From contig DATJLU010000213.1 in assembly GCA_035509275.1 (NCBI GenBank), positions 1-22,890 on the forward strand: a DNA stretch of 22,890 nt. The letters are read 5' to 3'. Positions 8,072 through 14,800 of the stretch are shown piece by piece. This DNA is from DAHUYF01 sp035509275. GTDB lineage: Bacteria; Pseudomonadota; Alphaproteobacteria; ATCC43930; CGMCC-115725. Below the pieces are notes generated by a model. The model was not told the origin of the DNA, did no database searches, and worked only from the letters and a program-made list of their open reading frames with translations. Each line of letters begins with the position of its first letter. The stretch's first letter is position 1. Position numbers and translations under genes: made by a program.

Positions 8072-8139
8072 TGGAAGGCCTCCACACGCCTTCCGTTCCC
8101 AACCTGGCCCCGCCGTCCCCGGCGGCGGGGCTTTCTTTT
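8072..8139 (+). ncRNA. Candidate small RNA (two stem-loops) or leader attenuator
   Basis: A short unit on the plus strand between two divergent genes. Stem 1 is GGAAGGC (8073-8079) pairing with GCCTTCC (8088-8094) across the loop CTCCACAC, which exposes CUCC, an anti-Shine-Dalgarno-like sequence. A 12-base single-stranded linker follows, then the intrinsic terminator. The whole would be about 68 nt if transcription starts near 8072, as the upstream CRP-type site would predict; the -10 candidate TATTGG at 8061-8066 is poor. The terminator cannot serve a protein gene, because none on this strand ends nearby. The alternative is a conditional terminator in the leader of the MBL-fold gene, which starts 56 bases after the T-tract. 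No Rfam family was recognised. Confidence 0.45.
8107..8139 (+). terminator. Strong Rho-independent terminator
   Basis: GCCCCGCCG (8107-8115) pairs perfectly with CGGCGGGGC (8123-8131) around a 7-base loop and is followed at once by TTTCTTTT (8132-8139). A 9-bp all-GC stem plus U-tract is a textbook intrinsic terminator on the plus strand. Confidence 0.8.
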
Positions 8140-8194
8140 CGACCCGCCCCGCGCTGCGCTTGTGAGCCCCGCCCCGATCGGCTATGGCGCGGCC

Positions 8195-9112
8195 ATGGCC
8201 GTCGAGATCCCCTTCCGGCGCGAGCTCCAGGTCGAGTACGGCGCCGTCGCGCAGTTGACACCGCTCATCCGCCGGGTCGTGGCGCGAAATCCGAGCCCGT
8301 TCACCTTCAAGGGCACCGGCACCTATATCGTCGGCAAGGGAAGCGTGGCGGTCATCGATCCCGGTCCCGATCTTGCCGCCCATGTCGACGCGCTGCTCGC
8401 GGCGCTCGCCGGCGAGACGATCAGCCATATCGTGATCACCCACACCCATCTCGACCATTCGCCCGCGGCCGCTGCGGTGAAAGCCGCGAGCGGCGCCAAG
8501 ACCTACGGCTTCGGACCGCATGGCTCGGGCCGCGCCGAAGACCGCAGCGGCGTCGGCGGCGTCACCGAGGAAGGCGGCGACCACGCCTTTCGGCCCGACA
8601 TCGTGCTCCGCGACGGCGATAGCGTGGCAGGGCCAGGCTGGCGTCTCACCGCGGTCCATACGCCCGGACACACCTCCAATCACCTCTGCTTCGCGCTCGC
8701 CGAGGAGCGCGCGCTGTTTTCGGGCGATCACGTCATGGGCTGGTCGACGAGCGTCATCGCGCCGCCCGACGGCGATATGAGCGCCTATATGCGCTCGCTG
8801 AACAAGCTGCTCGCCCGCGACGACGCGATCTTCTGGCCGACGCACGGGCCGCCGATTCCCGATCCCAAGCCTTTCGTCGGCGCCTTCATTGCGCATCGCC
8901 AGGAGCGTGCCGCGGCGATCCTGGAGCGTCTGGCCCAAGGCGACGACACCATTCCCGCCATCGTCGAGCGGGTCTATCTCGGCCTCGACCCGCGCCTCAA
9001 GGGCGCGGCGGCGCGCTCGGTGCTGGCGCATCTCGTCGAGCTGGTCGAGCTCGGCCAGATCGAGAGCGACGGCGCGCCCGCTCTCGACGCCCGCTATCGC
9101 CTGAAGCGCTGA
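8195..9112 (+). CDS. MBL-fold metallo-hydrolase (LACTB2-like)
   Basis: A 305-residue cytoplasmic metallo-beta-lactamase-fold hydrolase. The metal ligands are visible: HTHLDH at 83-88, His159 (HTPGH), Asp178 (SGDH) and His217 (PTHGPP). The C-terminal region from about 225 (GAFIAHRQERAAAILERL... VLAHLVELVELGQIE) fits the winged-helix extension found in LACTB2-type proteins, whose characterised members include nucleases. The start at 8195 is chosen because homologous sequence begins near it and the upstream in-frame extension runs through the intrinsic terminator. The actual substrate is unknown; hydroxyacylglutathione hydrolase or a nucleic acid hydrolase are alternatives. Confidence 0.9.
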   Translation: MAVEIPFRRELQVEYGAVAQLTPLIRRVVARNPSPFTFKGTGTYIVGKGSVAVIDPGPDLAAHVDALLAALAGETISHIVITHTHLDHSPAAAAVKAASGAKTYGFGPHGSGRAEDRSGVGGVTEEGGDHAFRPDIVLRDGDSVAGPGWRLTAVHTPGHTSNHLCFALAEERALFSGDHVMGWSTSVIAPPDGDMSAYMRSLNKLLARDDAIFWPTHGPPIPDPKPFVGAFIAHRQERAAAILERLAQGDDTIPAIVERVYLGLDPRLKGAAARSVLAHLVELVELGQIESDGAPALDARYRLKR

Positions 9113-9264
9113 TCGGAGCACTTCGACTCGCCGGGGATTCGCCGGCGCGACGCGGCCCCCGCGGCTTATCCTTTCTGCCCCGAAACGGTCGCAAAACCGC
9201 AAGACTCGGGCATTTTCCGCTTTCGAGGGCCTTCGCGCCCCTGCCGCGCGAGCGGCGCGGGGCT

Positions 9265-9298
9265 GCGACAAAAAACTGTCACCGAAGCGTGCTAGCAA
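9265..9298 (+). promoter_or_regulatory. Weak Pho-box-like element with -10 in front of the lipid operon
   Basis: CTGTCAC at 9276-9282 matches the Pho-box half-site CTGTCAT at six of seven positions. The expected second half-site 11 bases upstream (GCGACAA, 9265-9271) matches at only three of seven. TAGCAA at 9293-9298 could be the -10, ten bases after the box, which is the geometry of PhoB-activated promoters. One good half-site and suitable spacing make this a candidate only. Confidence 0.3.
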
Positions 9299-9327
9299 GC
9301 TGCGAGCGCAACCCGTTCGAGGAGCGC

Positions 9328-9714
9328 ATGCAAGTAGGAACATCGGACCGCCGCCTCCGCATGGCGGTAAAGCACGGATGGAATCGCCTCGTCAGCGCGG
9401 CGCGTCCGCGCTACCGCCTCTCGCTGCGCCGTCACGACCGGTATGCGGCGATGGGCGTTCCGCTGGTCGAGCCGCCGGAGGTGATCGATCCGGTGGCGCT
9501 CACGGTGCTCGCCGTCAATCGGCTGGGCCCGGCGACCTTGCGCACCGTGGCGAGCGGCAAGCCGCTCACCGTCACCGTTCCCGATGCGCGCATCGGCGAG
9601 ATCTTCCGCGCGGCGCTCGCCGAGATGCAGAAGACGCGCTCGACCGATCGACTCATCGATGTCGTCATTGCCGGTGAAGTGGCCGATGCCGGACGCACTG
9701 CACGCGGCGCCTGA
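9328..9714 (+). CDS. Small protein of unknown function, first gene of the lipid operon
   Basis: A 128-residue protein that I do not recognise. The N-terminal 40 residues are strongly basic (Arg/Lys with aromatic residues), followed by a compact alpha/beta-like part from about 50 to 120 (VIDPVALTVLAVNRLGP... IGEIFRAALAEMQKT... LIDVVIAGEVAD). No signal peptide or membrane helix is evident. The start at 9328 has GAGGAG only three bases upstream; 9289 or an ATG near 9361 are alternatives. Its end overlaps the methyltransferase start by 29 bases, so it is almost certainly the first gene of that operon, but its role there is unknown. The basic N-terminus could help it sit on an anionic membrane surface (inference). 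Confidence 0.6.
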   Translation: MQVGTSDRRLRMAVKHGWNRLVSAARPRYRLSLRRHDRYAAMGVPLVEPPEVIDPVALTVLAVNRLGPATLRTVASGKPLTVTVPDARIGEIFRAALAEMQKTRSTDRLIDVVIAGEVADAGRTARGA

Positions 9715-10327
9715 GCGCGCGGCGCGCCGCCGCCGCGCCGCGACGCCGGACGACCGGCACATCTTCTTCCGCCATTGGCTGCGGAACCCGCTCGGCATCG
9801 GCGCCGCGCTGCCCAGCGGCACCAAGGTGGCGCGAGGCATGGCGCGCGAGCTGAGCTTGAGCCGCCCCGGTGCGGTGCTCGAGCTCGGCGGCGGTACCGG
9901 CGGCGTCACGCGCGGGCTGATCGCCGCCGGCTGTCCCATCGAGCGCCTCGTCGTGATCGAGCGCGAGCCTGATCTTGCCGCCTATCTCGCGCGGCGCTTC
10001 ACCGGGCTGCGCGTGATCTGCGGCGATGCCTGCGACACCGGCGCGCTGCTCGCCGGCGCCGGCATCGACAGCTTGGCCACGGTGGTATCGAGCCTGCCGA
10101 TCAAATGGTTTCCGCGCCCGGCGCAGCGCGCGATCCTCGATGCCTGCTTCTCCCGATTGGGTTCCGACGGCGCGTTCGTGCAGCTCACCAACGCGCTCGC
10201 CTCGCCCATCCCGGCCGAGGAATTCGGCCTTGCCGGCGAAGAAGTGCTCCGCATCTGGGCGCATTTCCTGCCGGTGCAGATCTGGCGCTACCGCCGCGAC
10301 CCGGCGGCGGCGAATGGCCGATGCTGA
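9686..10327 (+). CDS. SAM-dependent methyltransferase, PmtA-like phospholipid N-methyltransferase
   Basis: A 213-residue class I methyltransferase. The SAM-binding motif I is LELGGGTGG at 65-73, the ribose-binding acidic residue is in VIEREPD (E92), the ICGDA segment carries D114, and motif IV is SSLPIKWFP at 135-143. The SSLP motif and the overall small size match the PmtA family (Rhodobacter/Agrobacterium type), which methylates phosphatidylethanolamine stepwise to phosphatidylcholine at the inner membrane; the related KsgA-type rRNA methylases are a less likely alternative. The start at 9686 lies inside the preceding gene. Its last seven bases, ATGCTGA, contain the start of the PlcP-like gene, so the two are coupled. 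Neighbours acting on phospholipid support a lipid substrate. Confidence 0.78.
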   Translation: MPDALHAAPERAARRRRAATPDDRHIFFRHWLRNPLGIGAALPSGTKVARGMARELSLSRPGAVLELGGGTGGVTRGLIAAGCPIERLVVIEREPDLAAYLARRFTGLRVICGDACDTGALLAGAGIDSLATVVSSLPIKWFPRPAQRAILDACFSRLGSDGAFVQLTNALASPIPAEEFGLAGEEVLRIWAHFLPVQIWRYRRDPAAANGRC

Positions 10328-11145
10328 CCCTGCCACAGCATTACCGCACCATCTGGATCTCCGACGTGCATCTCGGCACGCGCGGCTGCAAAGCGGAGTT
10401 TCTGCTCGATTTCCTCCGTCACACCGAGTCCGAATACCTCTACCTCGTCGGCGACATCGTCGATGGCTGGCGCCTGCGCCGCTCCTGGTACTGGGCGCAG
10501 ACGCATAACGACGTGATCCAGAAGGTGCTGCGCAAGGCGCGCAAAGGCACCAAGGTGATCTATGTCCCGGGCAACCACGACGAGTGGCTGCGCGACTACA
10601 CGGAGCTGCAATTGGGCGGCGTGTGGCTGCGCGACGAGGTCGTGCATGTGACCGCGGACGGGCGCAAGCTGCTGGTGCTGCACGGCGACGCGTTCGATGG
10701 CGTCGTGCGTTATGCCCGCTGGCTGGCGCTGCTCGGCGATTGGGCCTATACTGCGGTGCTGCAGCTCAATCACTACTTCAATCTTGTGCGCCGGCGCTTC
10801 GGCTATCCCTACTGGTCGCTCTCGGCCTATCTCAAAGGCAGGGTCAAGAATGCGGTCGAGTTCGTCAGCAACTTCGCCAGCGCCATCGCCGACGAGGCGC
10901 AGAAGCGCGGCGTCGACGGCATCGTCTGCGGGCACATCCACCAGGCGGAGATGCGCACCATCGGCGGCGTGCTCTATTGCAATGACGGCGACTGGGTCGA
11001 GAGCTGCACCGCGCTGGTCGAGCATGCCGATGGCAGGCTCGAGATCCTGCGCTGGGCCGAGCTCAGAGCGCTCGACCCGCTGATGCTGCGCGGCGCCAAA
11101 CAGCAGGAGCGGGAGCTGGTGACGGCAGGCGCCGACGAACCGTGA
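10321..11145 (+). CDS. plcP: PlcP-like phospholipase C / LpxH-family metallophosphoesterase
   Basis: A 274-residue calcineurin-type metallophosphoesterase. Metal ligands are visible at D15 and H17 (SDVHLG), D45 (VGDIVDGW), N85 and H86 (GNHDE), H121 (LHGD), and H205 and H207 (GHIH). Homologues are usually labelled UDP-2,3-diacylglucosamine diphosphatase. However, the VGDIVDGWRL segment with a W-rich stretch following it, the NDGDWVESCTALVE C-terminal segment and the neighbouring GT4 gene are as in PlcP of Sinorhizobium, which cuts phosphatidylcholine to diacylglycerol and phosphocholine when phosphate is scarce. The start overlaps the methyltransferase stop by seven bases, and its stop overlaps the next start as GTGA. 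Substrate assignment rests on context plus family resemblance; a true lipid A role remains possible. Confidence 0.75.
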   Translation: MLTLPQHYRTIWISDVHLGTRGCKAEFLLDFLRHTESEYLYLVGDIVDGWRLRRSWYWAQTHNDVIQKVLRKARKGTKVIYVPGNHDEWLRDYTELQLGGVWLRDEVVHVTADGRKLLVLHGDAFDGVVRYARWLALLGDWAYTAVLQLNHYFNLVRRRFGYPYWSLSAYLKGRVKNAVEFVSNFASAIADEAQKRGVDGIVCGHIHQAEMRTIGGVLYCNDGDWVESCTALVEHADGRLEILRWAELRALDPLMLRGAKQQERELVTAGADEP

Positions 11146-12143
11146 AAATTGCTCTCGTCAGCGACGCCTGGACACCGCAGGTGAACGGCGTCGTGCGCAC
11201 CTTGACCGAGCTGATGCACGAGCTGACGCGGCGGCAATACACCGTGACGCGCATCACGCCGGATCTGTTCCGCACGCTGCCTTGCCCCACCTATCCCGAG
11301 ATTCGCCTTGCGCTCCGTCCGTGCGCGCGCGTCGCCGAGCTGATCGAGACGGCGCGGCCGGACGCCATCCACATCACCACGGAAGGACCGCTCGGCTTTG
11401 CGGCGCGGCGCTATTGCCTGCGCCACGGCTATGGCTTCACCACCGCCTTCCACACGCGCTTTCCCGAATATGTCGCCGCGCGCTTTTCCGTGCCGCCCTC
11501 GTGGAGCTATGCGCTGATGCGGCGCTTCCACGCGCCGTCCAAGGGCGTGATGGTCGCGACCGACACGGTGCGGCGCGAGCTCGCGGCGCGCGGCTTCGAC
11601 AATCTGCGGCGCTGGTCGCGCGGCGTCGATGCCGAGCTTTACGACCCGGCGCTGCGCGACGATTTCCTGGGCCTGCCGCGGCCGATCTTCCTCAGCGTCG
11701 GCCGCGTCGCGATCGAGAAGAATTTCTCGGCCTTCCTCGCGCTCGACTTGCCGGGCTCGAAAGTGGTGATCGGCGACGGGCCGATGCTCGAAGACCTGAA
11801 GCGGCGCCATCCCGAAGCGCATTTCCTGGGCAAGCGCGAGGGGCGCGAGCTGGCGCGCCTTTACGCCTCGGCCGATGTCTTCGTCTTTCCGAGCCGCACC
11901 GACACCTTCGGCCTGGTGCTGCTCGAGGCGCTCGCTTCGGGCCTCCCCGTCGCCGCCTATCCCGTGCCGGGACCGCTCGACGTCATCGGCACGAGCGGCG
12001 CCGGCATCCTCGACGAGGATCTCCGCCGCGCCGCGCTCGCCGCGCTCGAGCTCTCGCGCGAGCATTGCCGCGAGCATGCGCTGCGCTACACCTGGAGCGC
12101 CTCGACCGACCAGTTCGTCGCCAATCTCTGGCCGCTCCACTAA
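11142..12143 (+). CDS. GT4 glycosyltransferase, Agt-like diacylglycerol glycosyltransferase
   Basis: A 333-residue GT-B-fold, family 4 glycosyltransferase. The N-terminus, MKIALVSDAWTPQVNGVVRT, is the acceptor-side signature seen in MgtA, SqdX and Agt-type enzymes. The C-terminal donor-binding region reads YASADVFVFPSRTDTFG, with the E-x7-E-type pocket approximated by the segment TDTFGLVLLEALASG. It starts with GTG overlapping the stop of the PlcP-like gene by four bases, so it is translated with it. In the plcP-agt pairs known from rhizobia and marine Alphaproteobacteria the glycosyltransferase adds a sugar or uronic acid to diacylglycerol released by PlcP. The sugar cannot be read from sequence. 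An alpha-mannosyltransferase role is the alternative. Confidence 0.82.
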   Translation: MKIALVSDAWTPQVNGVVRTLTELMHELTRRQYTVTRITPDLFRTLPCPTYPEIRLALRPCARVAELIETARPDAIHITTEGPLGFAARRYCLRHGYGFTTAFHTRFPEYVAARFSVPPSWSYALMRRFHAPSKGVMVATDTVRRELAARGFDNLRRWSRGVDAELYDPALRDDFLGLPRPIFLSVGRVAIEKNFSAFLALDLPGSKVVIGDGPMLEDLKRRHPEAHFLGKREGRELARLYASADVFVFPSRTDTFGLVLLEALASGLPVAAYPVPGPLDVIGTSGAGILDEDLRRAALAALELSREHCREHALRYTWSASTDQFVANLWPLH

Positions 12144-12713
12144 GCGAAGCCGAGGCTCGCAGCGCGCGGTCGAACCTGGTCAAGCGAAAAGCGCCGGGAG
12201 GAGCCTAAGCTCCCGGTGTACACCGGCGACTCTGCTTTTTTTCGACTCGTCCCGTGGCTCGAGATGCGGTGGACACCATGGCGCTTCGCTCGCCAGGAGG
12301 AAAATCCTCGTTCCTTCACAATGTCAAAGATCGGCGTGGTCAGGGGATTCTAGCACTGCACCCCATGGACCCTATCCGGTCCGGCGGCCGGCGATGATGT
12401 GGGAAAGTACTAAGGTCAAAACTCAATAATCACTCCGAAATCACTCCGACGCGACCGCTTTCGGGGCGGACAACGGACATCGGAACCGCGCTGCTGAGTG
12501 GCTGCACCTGACCCCAAGCGGTTATCCGCATTGTCTTCCGGCTCGCGGCTGCACGCCGGGTGATCGGTTGAAATTGCACCGTCGCGTCCCGGGGTTACCT
12601 CAATCGGGGCACGAGAGAGCCGGGGGATCGAACGCCGTCCGGCGGATCGGGATATTCCTTCTCTCAAGCCGCCGCGGCTTGAGGAACCATCTCGTTGCCC
12701 TCTCCGGTTGCAG
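12144..12713. other. Intergenic stretch of about 570 bases without a convincing gene
   Basis: Apart from the terminator-like structure at its left end I see no gene here. Open frames in the region are Ser/Arg-rich and have no recognisable motif or ribosome binding site. It holds a perfect tandem repeat of AATCACTCCGA (12428-12449) and a perfect hairpin, CTCAAGCCG-ccg-CGGCTTGAG (12663-12683), located 30 bases beyond the end of the YceI gene and lacking a T-tract on either strand. Composition begins to drop in GC here, consistent with the edge of an acquired segment. Confidence 0.5.
12194..12242 (+). terminator. Terminator-like structure after the lipid operon
   Basis: About 50 bases after the GT4 stop, CCGGGAG (12194-12200) pairs with CTCCCGG (12210-12216). 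An overlapping perfect palindrome, CCGGTGTACACCGG (12213-12226), forms an alternative hairpin. A run of seven T residues follows at 12236-12242, separated from the second hairpin by nine bases. The T-run and position support termination of the plus-strand operon; the gap to the T-tract makes it less than ideal. Confidence 0.5.
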
Positions 12714-13295
12714 CTATTGTTTAAATACCAAGGGAGGCCCGCTGACTCGCTTGCCCTTGAGATCGACCGTAACGTCAACGCGGTCGGCGATCCTGATGAA
12801 CGGGATGCTGCTGTTCATCCCGTACTGCTTGCGGTCGAAGGCCATTGTTCCTCGGATCGCACCTGAGCCTGTCCCCTTGCCGGAAAGCGTCAACCTCAGA
12901 GTCTCAGTCCTGGACACTCCGCGAATCGTAAAGTCGCCCGGGATTTCAAAGCTGTTCGGGCCAATCTGCACAATTTTTTTCGAGTGGAACGTGATCAACG
13001 GATTCTGCTTGACGGCGAAGAAGTCACCGCCCTTCAGCTTACCGTTCTTCAAGCCACTTCCGGTATCCACGCTGTCTGCCTGAATCTTGATGTCCAAAAC
13101 GCCTGTCGTTACGTCAGGAGATGTAAAAGACAGAGTGGCGGTCCATTTGTCGAAGGTACCGTCTAGAGCGACCGAAGCGCTCACGTGGAACTTAATCGAG
13201 CTGTTTTCCGGAGTAATAACGTAAACAGGAACCTGCGCTCGACTTACTGACGGAAGCACGGCCGACGCCAAGAGGACAAGGATAGCCAGTCGCAT
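12714..13295 (-). CDS. YceI-family exported protein
   Basis: A 193-residue protein with a Sec signal peptide (MRLAILVLLASAVLPSVSRA, cleavage likely after residue 20) and a single YceI domain. This lipocalin-like beta-barrel binds isoprenoid or other amphipathic lipids in the periplasm. Family pattern is seen in ENSSIKFHVS, FDKWTATLSF, the GDFFAVKQNPLITFHSKKI segment, and the closing DRVDVTVDLKGKR. The ATG is preceded by TAGGAG at good spacing. It lies 56 bases downstream of the patatin-like gene on the same strand and is probably cotranscribed with it. Its GC content is lower than that of the flanking core genes. A role in stress or lipid handling is inferred only from the family. Confidence 0.92.
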   Translation of the reverse strand: MRLAILVLLASAVLPSVSRAQVPVYVITPENSSIKFHVSASVALDGTFDKWTATLSFTSPDVTTGVLDIKIQADSVDTGSGLKNGKLKGGDFFAVKQNPLITFHSKKIVQIGPNSFEIPGDFTIRGVSRTETLRLTLSGKGTGSGAIRGTMAFDRKQYGMNSSIPFIRIADRVDVTVDLKGKRVSGPPLVFKQ

Positions 13296-13351
13296 TCCAC
13301 GCTCCTATACCTAACGGAGATGCCAACCATTCTCGGCAACTGAGAAACCTC

Positions 13352-14575
13352 TCATTGTCCTTTACCGGCTTGCAGCTGACCGGGAATGAGGAAAGGGCCG
13401 CTCTTCTTCCAGGCGGTCCCATTCTTGATCTCTGCTCGGCCGTACTCGAACAAGGCGCGCATAAACGTCGGATCGAAATCCTCCGTGTGCTCCACGGTGA
13501 AGTCGGGACCGATGTAGGCGAGGTTAAAGTCCACCCCGTCACGCGCAGTCGTGGTCTGCAATCGGTACACGTCGTTCTGCCCGCTATAATGAATCATCGT
13601 GGCGATGGCACGCTCTGCGATCGAGATGAAGCGGCGGTCGGTCTCCGCCCATTCCGCGTCAAGGCGCCCATTCCGGATGACGTAGGCGTACCGCTCGCGG
13701 GCGAGCGGTCCGTGCCTGAGATCGACGCCGGTCGTAAGGGTGGGCGGGTAAAGGAAAGTTTGGGCGATCGCGCCCCCATCCACATGCATTTCTTGATAGG
13801 GCTTGCCATCGACCTCGACATCGATCAGCACCGGCGGGAAGGCGCCGGGAATGGCGGCCGAGGCGAGGAGGATCTTGCGCACGAGTTCGACCGCACCCGG
13901 TCGGCCGCTCGCGGCGATCGCGCCGATGTTCCAGATGACCGGCCGCTGCGCGTCGAGGTCGGTCGTGCCGATCAACAACAGCCGCCCCTTCCGGTATTCG
14001 TTGGCGATGGCGGCCATCATCTGGTCGTCGACGTAGTGCGAGATCAGTTCGTACAGCGGCGTCGTGTCCTTGAGGGCATCGTTAAAGACGACGGTCATCA
14101 CGGAACGCGACTCGAAAATGGCGCTCTGGTCGACCTCCGTGTAGACGTGCCGCAGGACCCCATCGTAGTTGGGGCCAAGGAAAGCAAAGGGTGCGATCAG
14201 CGCACCCGTGCTGACGCCAGTCACGAGTTTGAACTGGGGGCGGTCCCCCCGCTCCGTCCAGCCGATAAGCAGCCCCGCGCCGAAGGCGCCATTGTCGCCG
14301 CCCCCCGATATTGCGAGGAAGTATGCTGGCGGCAAGGCAGCCCCGGGGGCGAGTTGTGCGCGCTCGCGATCGAGCGCGGCATACGCTTCCCGCGTCAGAG
14401 CCGGGACCTGGGTATCGGCGAAGTAGCGCGCATTGGTGAGGCCGCCGAGCACGGTCGCCCGGTCCGTCAGCGCCGGTGGAACAGCCGGTTCCCGCACCGG
14501 CGAGGCACAGGCCGCGAGCGTTGCCGCCAAAGCGAGCATCGCGAGGAAATGTCCAATATAGACCGCCGGACGCAT
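13352..14575 (-). CDS. Patatin-like phospholipase lipoprotein
   Basis: A 407-residue lipoprotein with a patatin acyl-hydrolase domain. The N-terminus ends in the lipobox LAAC with Cys23, so the protein should be lipid-anchored in the periplasm or outer membrane. The oxyanion loop is GGGDNGAFG (91-99), the nucleophile elbow is GVSTG with Ser122, and the catalytic Asp is D266 in the DGG motif, so the Ser-Asp dyad is complete. Residues 240-270 (AAIPGAFPPVLIDVEVDGKP) are typical of bacterial patatins. I chose 14575 because it gives a compact lipoprotein signal; 14611 is also open. Neither has a strong ribosome binding site. A perfect palindrome lies at 14610-14627. It would hydrolyse phospholipid or other acyl esters. 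Confidence 0.9.
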   Translation of the reverse strand: MRPAVYIGHFLAMLALAATLAACASPVREPAVPPALTDRATVLGGLTNARYFADTQVPALTREAYAALDRERAQLAPGAALPPAYFLAISGGGDNGAFGAGLLIGWTERGDRPQFKLVTGVSTGALIAPFAFLGPNYDGVLRHVYTEVDQSAIFESRSVMTVVFNDALKDTTPLYELISHYVDDQMMAAIANEYRKGRLLLIGTTDLDAQRPVIWNIGAIAASGRPGAVELVRKILLASAAIPGAFPPVLIDVEVDGKPYQEMHVDGGAIAQTFLYPPTLTTGVDLRHGPLARERYAYVIRNGRLDAEWAETDRRFISIAERAIATMIHYSGQNDVYRLQTTTARDGVDFNLAYIGPDFTVEHTEDFDPTFMRALFEYGRAEIKNGTAWKKSGPFLIPGQLQAGKGQ

Positions 14576-14609
14576 AGCAGGACTGTGCCACCCGGGCAGG
14601 CCGAGTTGC

Positions 14610-14627
14610 ATCAGTAGAACTACTGAT
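14610..14627. promoter_or_regulatory. 18-bp palindrome upstream of the patatin gene
   Basis: ATCAGTAG-AA-CTACTGAT is a perfect inverted repeat with 8-bp arms and a 2-base centre. It lies 35 bases upstream of the chosen patatin start and would overlap the longer start. Size and symmetry fit a dimeric repressor operator such as a TetR- or GntR-family site, but no regulator gene is adjacent. A hairpin in the mRNA is less likely because a 2-base loop is unfavourable. Confidence 0.35.
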
Positions 14628-14800
14628 CAGGGTCGACGCGATCCCGTATTGGACCGATTGAATTACTTATCGCCCCGACGCGATTGCAGGACAAAAGCGT
14701 CACTTTTGTGAACTTGCGGTTTCAGCAGCGTGTGGTCCTGCCCCATAGAACGTAGGACCGCGGGTTTCCGACTGAGATCGCAATGTCCATGAGCACGTGG

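Noticed and set aside
8041..8106. tRNA-like or 4.5S RNA reading of the hairpin region
   Set aside because: No cloverleaf, no T-loop consensus and no SRP core sequence could be found.
12663..12683. 9-bp stem, 3-base loop hairpin after YceI considered as an intrinsic terminator
   Set aside because: No T-tract follows in the direction of YceI transcription; it may still be a structural mRNA end.
12568..13083. Plus-strand frame over the gene-poor stretch and the YceI gene
   Set aside because: Most of it is antisense to YceI, and the N-terminal part shows no family features.
13355..14617. 420-codon plus-strand frame antisense to the patatin gene
   Set aside because: No recognisable motif, no ribosome binding site, and almost the same extent as the patatin gene with its full catalytic motifs.
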